Source of the DNA: Stereum hirsutum FP-91666 SS1
Taxonomy: Eukaryota; Basidiomycota; Agaricomycetes; Russulales; Stereaceae
Assembly (NCBI RefSeq): GCF_000264905.1
Contig: NW_006763138.1
Location: 620,224-684,223, forward strand
Direction: 5' to 3'
Length of the DNA stretch: 64,000 nucleotides
Part shown: one piece after another, positions 57,045-64,000 of the stretch
Layout of the letters: every line of letters starts with the position of its first letter
Numbering within the stretch: the stretch's first letter is position 1
Translations under genes and position numbers: made by a program
The notes under the pieces: generated by a model
Databases searched by the model: none
The model's input: the letters and a program-made list of their open reading frames with translations, nothing else
Told to the model about the DNA's origin: nothing

Positions 57045-57431
57045 ATGCCACGCATACCCCTCAATCTCCTCCGTATATCTCTTCGCAATGCTTCCCTACC
57101 GGCTGCAGCATCTCGTATAGCACCTCGCACACCTTCCATCACCACAACTAGCCATACATTCTCTACCCGTGCTGCCTCATTCGCCCCTTCGGGCCCTTCA
57201 CTACTCGGTACCTCCATCTTATCCCTTCTCTCGCGGTCAGCAGCACCTGCGCCAGTTTTTACGCCGCCAGGACAGCAACAAGTGCGACATAGGACGTTCG
57301 GTACGGAATACCAGCCTTCTCAGCGGAAGAGGAAGAACAAGCATGGGTTTTTGACGAGGAAGAGAACTGTGAATGGAAGGAAGATTTTGGCGAGGAGGAA
57401 GGCGAAGGGGAGAAAGATTCTGAGCCATTGA
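57045..57431 (+). CDS. MRPL34: Mitochondrial large-subunit ribosomal protein bL34m
   Basis: Single exon of 128 residues. The N-terminal ~80 residues are rich in Arg, Ser and Ala with few acidic residues ([19 protein letters not shown]), a mitochondrial targeting sequence. The C-terminal 45 residues are the bL34 domain: [38 protein letters not shown], ending ILSH. This matches the bacterial L34 signature (QPSxRKRxxxHGFxxR, then GRxVLxxRRxKGR). It binds the exit region of the large subunit. Stop TGA at 57429-57431. Size and architecture are normal for fungi. Confidence 0.95.
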   Translation: MPRIPLNLLRISLRNASLPAAASRIAPRTPSITTTSHTFSTRAASFAPSGPSLLGTSILSLLSRSAAPAPVFTPPGQQQVRHRTFGTEYQPSQRKRKNKHGFLTRKRTVNGRKILARRKAKGRKILSH

Positions 57432-57911
57432 TATGGTGTGCTTAAGCTCCTGTCTCGTTTTGCTGGTGGACTACAGGCTGATCGCGTGTGGGGTGGTATC
57501 TTGTAGTCCGCGACTCGAACTCTTGTTTTTGACGAACACGCTTTACGCGTGCGCTGTTGAGACTTCCTACTGCCTTGCCCAAATTTTACTTTAGGATGCA
57601 CTTTCATCGTATTTGCCAGCATCGTAGTTCCTGAATGCTCAACTGTACAGGTTTCAGTTCGTATGGAGACAGAGCTTCCAATATGAGCACATTATTGGGA
57701 CCTTGCCGCTCATATCCGTGCTTCAGGTCCGCTACATGCTCCAACGTACTGCTGTTCTACTGCCATATCACTGACGATTCTGTCACCAACGAAAATTTTG
57801 TAGTCTAAGTGAGGGTCCACAGTGTATCGTCTCTTGCATGCTGGTTGTAGATGAAAAGAAACCGTATCCGTGAGCATTGCACTATGGCAAGTTTCCCCAT
57901 AGCTCTGCTCG
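57432..57911. other. Intergenic region
   Basis: 3' flank of the bL34m gene. Nothing recognised. Confidence 0.5.
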
Positions 57912-58166
57912 CTAAGGGGCTATTCTCTTCTGAAAGAGCGACAGTAGATCTTTGCCATGTTGGGTGGAATGCTTGATGCATTCTGGAGCAAGCTCGACTT
58001 GAGCCCGACGGTCTTGGTCCGGAAACACATGAGCCGGAAGAGGCAGGATGAACGCGGGATATTCCGGAAGTGGCACGCGACGCGGGCGGGAAGGTTCAGA
58101 CGTCGCCACCGCGTGCTCTTTCTCTTCACTTGACATCGACCATAACCACGCACGACCTGCCCACAC
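57912..58166 (-). CDS. Possible small hypothetical protein
   Basis: Minus-strand open frame of 84 codons, with a second ATG at 58136 giving MSSEEKEHAVATSEPSRPR and about 74 residues. Its composition (VPLPEYPAFILPLPAHVFP; ECIKHSTQHGKDLL) looks more like a protein than the other frames here. It would be divergent from the PA-TM-RING gene 44 bp away. I recognise no family. It could be chance, or the 3' exon of a gene with its start elsewhere. Confidence 0.3.
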   Translation of the reverse strand: MWAGRAWLWSMSSEEKEHAVATSEPSRPRRVPLPEYPAFILPLPAHVFPDQDRRAQVELAPECIKHSTQHGKDLLSLFQKRIAP

Positions 58167-58209
58167 TCATCGCAGACGCGCTCATCGCAGACAAACATAA
58201 TCTCTTTGG

Positions 58210-59721
58210 ATGTACCAACTAGGCCACCGTAATCTTACTCTAGTCCTGCTCGCTTTCGTCTCTGGCACCTACGCCCATCCCTTCGCCTGGCTTCACAGAC
58301 CTACGGCATCCACCCAGGCAGATCGTGGATGGCTATGGCTTTGGACATGGGGCCAGGACGCCATGGTATCCATCGTTGATCGCTCGCCCGCCGTAACTTT
58401 TCTCTCTAGGCCTGCAGCGTTCGGTGCAGAATTGAATGATCCTCTCCTCGGATACGTCATTCCTCTCAACTCGTTTACGACCCCCTGCATACATGGTTCC
58501 GATGTCTCTACTACATCATTCAACCTGCCCAATACTCATCTATCGCCGAACCTTGGATGTCCCAAGCTCTGTATCCTAGGCGATAATATACCGGAGAAAG
58601 GAGAATCTTGGATTGCTTTGGTGCAAAGGGGGCAGTGCCAGTTTGTAGACAAAGCCAGGGAAGCACAGCGCTTAGGTGCTAGGGCTGTCGTTGTCGGTGG
58701 AGATGATCCGGATTTCGGTGGGAACCCAGACACGCTGGTGAACATGTACAGCCCAGGTGCGTTCATTTCTGTGGCTCATACCAGTGTCCATGCTCATGGC
58801 GTGCACACAGGGGACTCGTCGGACGTCAAGATCCCTGCGACTTTCGTCAAATACTCGGACTACGTGGAGTTATCGGCTCTGATAGCTGCCTCCAATACAT
58901 CCCATAATGGTCTCAAGACCCTCTCACTTCTTGTTAGCTCCGAGTTCTCTGCGTGGCAGTGGTACTCGTACGTCATTACATCTTGTTCTACATACAGAGG
59001 TGCTTAACATACGTACATATTTATCTTCATAGTCCTCTGCTTACATTCCTGACTCTCCTCCTGGTACCTTCTTCTCTCACGTTCCTCACGCTTCTCATCC
59101 ACCGCATCCGCCTCGCTCGTGCGGCGCAACGCGATCGTGCTCCAGAAGATATCGTTCACAGTCTTCCCTGGAGAGTCTGGACAGGTACAGGCTGGGAGAA
59201 ACACGCCGGCACCGTTCCAGCCCAGGACCTTGATCCCGCATCTTCTCGAGACGACGATGCTGTCGAACGTGGTGAATCTCATCGCGTCCCCCCACAGCAG
59301 ATAGAAGAGGATGAGGACCCCGCTTGGTTCCAATCTCAGGTGGAATGTGCCATATGCCTAGAAGAGTTCGTCAAGGGAGATCGAGTGCGTGTCTTGCCTT
59401 GCAAGCACATATTCCATCTGGACGAAGTTGACGTGTGGTTGATTGAGCGGAAGAAGCTGGTGAGTTACACCCTGACAATATTTGCGGACACATAGTAACC
59501 TTTTTCGTTAGTGCCCCGTATGCAAAGCAGACGTGACTCAGCCTCGACCTCCAGGCACCCATGCCACCACACAAACCGAGGAACCCCTTCAACGCCCAAC
59601 GACCCCAGTTGAAGACCCTGCCGAATCTTCGACGTCTCCATTCCCCTCTCGCTCTACCTCATCCTCAGTCACTGAGCGGACGCCACTTCTCCAGAACAGC
59701 CCTTCCTCCGGTACCCTCTGA
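58210..59721 (+). CDS. PA-TM-RING E3 ubiquitin ligase
   Basis: Membrane ubiquitin ligase of the endosomal/vacuolar PA-TM-RING type. ATG at 58210; signal peptide [17 protein letters not shown]. Lumenal protease-associated domain: [43 protein letters not shown], then, after an intron (58757-58807), [17 protein letters not shown]. The next intron ends near 59025; [20 protein letters not shown] is the transmembrane helix. The cytosolic part has a RING-H2: [19 protein letters not shown], then [12 protein letters not shown], then, after an intron, CPVCKADV (C3H2C3 spacing; the intron falls before the last CxxC). The tail is Pro/Ser/Thr-rich, ending [13 protein letters not shown], stop TGA at 59719-59721. 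Intact. Likely target: vacuolar sorting of membrane proteins; substrates unknown. Confidence 0.85.
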
Positions 59722-61598
59722 CGTTGACAGTCGTGTTCATCATGGACTCCTACCTACCTCCCACACAGTGTATCATGCTTATTTTACTGATACCCCCGGG
59801 AATATTGTCGTGGTGGGCTCTGTGGTTTTCGTTTTTTCTTGTATGACAGTGTACGGTATCATCGACCATCTTGTGAATCCTAGTAACGTTATCGTCGGGT
59901 CGCTCCATTATTATTCGCTAAATCCTCTTAAATATTTTGTTGATCGGGTTTCGAGCACCCTTGGGACATGGACATGTCGTGGGTGTATCTCCTTCATCCT
60001 AGGCCAAGCTCTGCTGACGTATTCTGAGGCCTATTTAAGGAAAGTAAACAACATGAACGAGATATGAATCCATGCTGTTCGGTACGATTCCGGTGTCGTA
60101 CAATGCGTACCAGGCGTCACTGTCCTTTATAACCTGCGTCTCCGTTCTACACTAGAACACTTGAGCATCATCTTCATTTCGATTGCCTCGTTTCACCGCG
60201 GATATGGGACAAGGTGGAAACTGATCTCTCAGCCTTATTGTGTTCCCCGGGAGCGTGCCTTCCAAATCCGGAATACACTTCGGTCTCAGCCTCTGCGGTC
60301 CGCGACCTTGTCCTCTGATTTGCGAGAGGTCCGGTTCCCTGATCTACGTTCTCATTCCACTCAGGTACGATTCCTATCCGTGCCGAAGGACTATATATCT
60401 GATCTCCGAGAACTATCAGCCCTCAACTCTCACCGGCGAGCAAGAAAACAATTGTGACTCGCCGAGGGGGCCGAAAGTGGACACCGCGCCACGCTGAGGT
60501 AACCTGGGCGAACTCTTCCTCGGGCTCTCAGTCTTATTGTCTTTTCTTCGTAGCACGCAAGTGGCGGCGCCGCATAGATCATTCGGACATTCCGTTCGAG
60601 ATCCCTCTGCTCCCTTCGACATTCGAAACCGCTTTCTGCAGGTCGCCAGCTTATAACGGTGCAGGCCCGAACTTTAACTATGATCTGGACAAGATGGGAT
60701 TGGACGGATTTTATTCTGCGTGGGCGTTTACTCCACATTCGTATGCAATATGAGCCGGAGAATGCGTGAGATGGGGGAAGTCTCGGTTCAAGTCGTCGGC
60801 ACTGTTTTGTCCGTTCGTTAAGGACGTTCAGAACATACGCATATATCCGCCATGTGTTGACTCATCGTGGTCGAAAGCAACTTTGACCTTGAGCCTCGAG
60901 GCGGCTGCGACGGAGCAGCGAAAATACTTATATAGCTTCTCGACGTCGACTGACCACCCCTTCCCTTCTATCTCCCGTCGCTGCGACCCCTGCACTTGAG
61001 TCCTCGTACCTCAGCCCAACTGGGCACATAAACTACCAGAGCAACTCTTGTTTGAGGTAAGTAACCGAACCACTGAAACCTCCGTTCCTGTTTCTTTATT
61101 GTCATGTCATGCGGAGACGGAGTGTTCGTTGGCTTTCTTTTCGAAGTCAGCGCCGCAATCGTCGCTTAGCACTTGGATTAGCGCTGACGCAGGTGGCTCT
61201 CCCGCCCGGGTCTGGACAAATTATATTCGTGTTCGGAAGTGGGTGGAGAGGTTTCAGATCTCAAGATACGAAGGTGTCGCTGGCGTCCCGGTCTTGAACG
61301 AAATGCGCGCATGATTTCAGGACGATTCTTCCTGCTCTTGTTCTGCATGCTTCGGAATCGTCAGCCGGGCATATCTGATCTCTAATTTGACATTATTCCA
61401 AGCCTTCTTGCCCTTTCTTCTCTTGTGTAAGGTTCTACCCATCTGAATCTTGTTCTTGTGCGCGTAGAACAACAAGCGCTGATACTGACGATATATAATG
61501 CAGCGCTCCACGGTCCCTCGCTGACCCGCATAACTATTCGACCTTCGCCTTCTTGTCCAACCTTGGGACCCTTCGTCTTTCATTCGAACTCGTACACC
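59722..61598. other. Long intergenic region, probable 5' UTR of the CCCH gene
   Basis: 1.9 kb without a supportable gene. TATATAG at 60929-60935 is followed by a pyrimidine-rich tract, and GGTAAGTAAC at about 61057 looks like a splice donor, which suggests a leader exon and a 5' UTR intron for the downstream gene. Open frames (for example 60454-60753) show no family. Confidence 0.4.
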
Positions 61599-63874
61599 AT
61601 GGTGAGAAATCCTCCGTTCATCGTTCCTTCAGAGAAGCGACACAGTACGTACACTCCGTCACTTCTCCTTCCGTTTTTTCCAGCTGATGTGATTTATATA
61701 GGCAAACCCTGCAGATACTATCAGACGGGTTCGTGTGCTTTGTCCGCAGAGAAGTGCAACTTTGCGCACGTCAAAGAACTTAAACTCGTCGGTACTCCGG
61801 CAACGAAGCTGCCCTTGCACGTTGAGTCGAGGACTAGAGAAACAAAAAACCCTCAGCGCTATCATTCCCCTTTGAGTCAAGGTAGATCTTGTTCGTTCGG
61901 CCCTTCCTATATGCGCATTTCACCTTGCTATGCAGTATCCTGATGAACTCGTGTTATTTTTATCCTAGACCCAACTTCTGTCGCCCGTTTCCCTGGACAC
62001 AGTATGGAAGAGTATCCCTTCTCTCCCTCACCATGTACGGTTTCCAGCTTGGCCCTTTCTTCCGTTTACTGAACTATTTCCATCATAAAGACCAATATCT
62101 TTCCTTCCCATCCCCCTATGCTGCATCACGCCCCCCACACTATATCCCGCCACAACGCTCTGCGCCGTCCTTCTCTCCCTTCTCCCCGATCAACAGCAAC
62201 GCCCCTACAGCCGACATTGACACAGACACAGACGTCCCGAGCCTCGGCAGCACCTCTTCCCCCTCCGCTAAATCTAGTTCGCTCGCGGACACATACACAG
62301 ACGGCGATGCTCCTTCTCCTCCCCGCACGCCAGATGCCTTCACTCATCTCTATTCCCCGGTAAGAATGACGACATGGCCTTCGATGCTCTCGCCGAGTTT
62401 CACTCCACACGAGGCGTCATTTTATTTCGTGCAACCCACCATTCAGGATCAGATGCGTGGATATGGACATGGACATGGAATGCAGACGGCGTATGTTGGA
62501 CCAGTAAACCCCTATGCGCTATCGCCTGTGGGCTATGTTACATATCATGGACAAGCTGTGGGACATGGGTTTGGTGGCGCGGTTGATGGGTCTAAGGGTA
62601 ACAGGGAAAGACAAGATGCAATCCCAGTCAGTAAAAAAGCTAGAGCATACAAAAGTAGGTCATCACCGCCACCGTATCTTGAATATACTTATTTATTATT
62701 GGTCACCTCTCGCAGCTAAGCAGTGTAAATTCTTCAGGAAAGATGGAACGTGTCCCAAGGGCGACCAATGTACTTTGTGTGTATCGTATTTACCATTCGC
62801 ACCAGTCTCGCGAGGCACTCATACTTCGTTGTAGCATCCACGAACGCCGTTTCCGTCCCGAAAGACCACCACAACCGCGCCTTCCTTCGCCTACAACACC
62901 TACGACCGCCTCTCCCTTGACATCGACCTCCACGGATTCAACTTTATCCTCTTCGTCCCTCCGTACACCGACCACAGCTTCCAGCGTGACCGCTACCGTT
63001 AACCCTCCTGAACTTCCCCAGAAGCCACTTTCCAGCCTCGAGGAGATGCACGCGAAGGGTTTGTTTCCCATTACATGGAGGGTCATCGGTGGAGGTGTGA
63101 CGCTAGGCGGACGACGTAAGCCCATTATTGTTTTCTAGCTTCAATCCCGATGTGTTTGCTTATCCCGTGATTCGGGTCTCTTTTCTCTTGTTCGCAGGCG
63201 AAGTATGTCCAAGGCTTGTGGAAGGACACTGTCCCGATGGAGACGATTGTCGCTTCTTTCATCCCGATCCAGGTAAGTCTTAGTCTCAATCCGTGCACTC
63301 TCACCCCCTATTGTCTTCTTCCTTCACACTCATGCTTCATATCACATCATCTTGTCACATCGAAATATGATCCTGATTCTTCCCTTCATTCTCTTCCTCC
63401 CAAGATGAACTACCATATTCCTCCGCACCGGTCTCCATCGATCCTCCGTTCGAGGACGACTGGACAAAAACTCCCAAGCCGCATGCCATCCATTCTCCTT
63501 CACTTAGTAACACTACTTCCACATGTAACAAGTTCAGTGGACATAGTTACACCACCAGCTTGAATTCCGACAAGCAGATGCCAGGCAAACCATCCGCGGG
63601 CCTCTCCATCGCCATTCCGGCTCAACCAAACTATCTCCCTGACGTATCGCCTACTATCTTCCGAGGTCAGGTTGCCGAGCGACTCGGAATGCTTAGGAGT
63701 ACCATTGGTGGTATCAATGGGGTTGAAAGACCTCATTCGACGCCGCCTTCACTGGTGATGAGCCCTGGTCGGGTATTGTCGGTGAGTTATTTCTATACTC
63801 AATGTCTTTTTATGCCCCAGGGAGCTGATTTGTCTGGTGAATAGCCTGTGTCACTCGAGAGCCCGTACCCATAG
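61599..63874 (+). CDS. CCCH zinc-finger protein with three fingers
   Basis: RNA-binding-type zinc-finger protein. ATG at 61599 (MVRNPPFIVPSEKRHS), then, after an intron (GTACGTACA...TATATAG), finger 1: KPCRYYQTGSC then EKCNFAH. The long middle is low-complexity Ser/Pro/Tyr (SPFSPINSNAPTADIDTD; RGYGHGHGMQTAYVGPVNP). Finger 2 (about 62718-62785): QCKFFRKDGTC then CTFIH across an intron. Another linker is rich in Ser and Thr. Finger 3 (about 63205-63270): CPRLVEGHCPDGDDCRFFH. Spacings are close to C-x7-8-C-x5-6-C-x3-H. The tail ends ESPYP with stop TAG at 63872-63874. CCCH proteins usually bind AU-rich or poly(A) RNA and control mRNA fate; no target can be inferred. Middle splice sites (61870-62110) are uncertain. 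Confidence 0.72.
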
Positions 63875-63889
63875 ACATTATACACAACC

Positions 63890-64000
63890 ATGACCGCTCC
63901 ATACCATATCTATTACTTTGTGCCACCAGCGTCGCCCACCGGATATCCTCGCTTCTATTCTCGTCTTGACCCCGTTACTTCGCTTCACGAACAATCTTTC
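63890..64000 (+). CDS. Open frame running off the window end (partial, uncertain)
   Basis: ATG at 63890 opens a frame without stop to the edge (MTAPYHIYYFVPPASPTGY...). Its Tyr/Pro-rich composition resembles the CCCH protein's tail, so it may be a further exon of that gene in an alternative splice form or the start of a downstream gene. It cannot be decided here. Confidence 0.25.
   Translation, partial: MTAPYHIYYFVPPASPTGYPRFYSRLDPVTSLHEQSF

Noticed and set aside
59561..60067. 168-codon plus-strand frame with hydrophobic segments at the end of the RING gene
   Set aside because: It overlaps the RING C-terminus in another frame and otherwise lies in the 3' flank; no family resemblance.

Overview
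The window looks like nuclear DNA of a basidiomycete fungus, probably an Agaricomycete. Genes are dense, on both strands, and cut by many 50-60 bp GT-AG introns. The gene content fits a filamentous basidiomycete: dynactin p62, fungal arrestin-like proteins, a P450, DPP5, pepsin-like proteases with membrane anchors, an F-box protein and aryl-alcohol-dehydrogenase-type aldo-keto reductases. No bacterial, organellar or rRNA signature is visible. The species cannot be fixed from the sequence alone.

Layout. 1-6.2 kb: 3' part of USB1 (U6 snRNA processing), a TA-flanked MITE, a HIRIP3-like histone chaperone and an intact cytochrome P450. 7.0-30.9 kb: the most unusual part, a large inverted segmental duplication. 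The left arm (about 7041-11909) and right arm (about 26201-30870) each carry a complete RFT1 gene (N-glycan dolichol-oligosaccharide pathway) and a complete arrestin-like gene. The arms are nearly identical in coding sequence and clearly less similar at their outer ends. The roughly 14.3 kb spacer holds a zinc-type alcohol dehydrogenase/enoyl reductase, two further diverged arrestin-like genes, YAE1, dynactin p62 and a two-pass membrane protein. The window therefore has four arrestin-like genes and two RFT1 genes.

31-51 kb: a MYND zinc-finger protein; a head-to-head pair of paralogous, membrane-anchored aspartic proteases; eIF3b; an F-box protein; dipeptidyl-peptidase 5; and a long protein whose nucleoside-diphosphate-kinase-like domain has lost its catalytic histidine and is followed by a repeat-bearing tail. 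51.5-56.3 kb: a tandem pair of aldo-keto reductases, with the remnant of another reductase between them. 57-64 kb: mitochondrial ribosomal protein bL34m, a PA-TM-RING ubiquitin ligase and a three-finger CCCH protein running to the window edge.

How the genes relate. Most are unlinked housekeeping functions: RNA processing, translation, glycosylation, dynein traffic, Fe-S/ribosome maturation. Accessory functions (P450, reductases, proteases, arrestins) occur as duplicated or TATA-box genes between them. No classical biosynthetic cluster, CRISPR array, plasmid feature or convincing intact autonomous transposon was seen. All gene models were spliced by eye, so exon ends and some starts may be off by a few codons.
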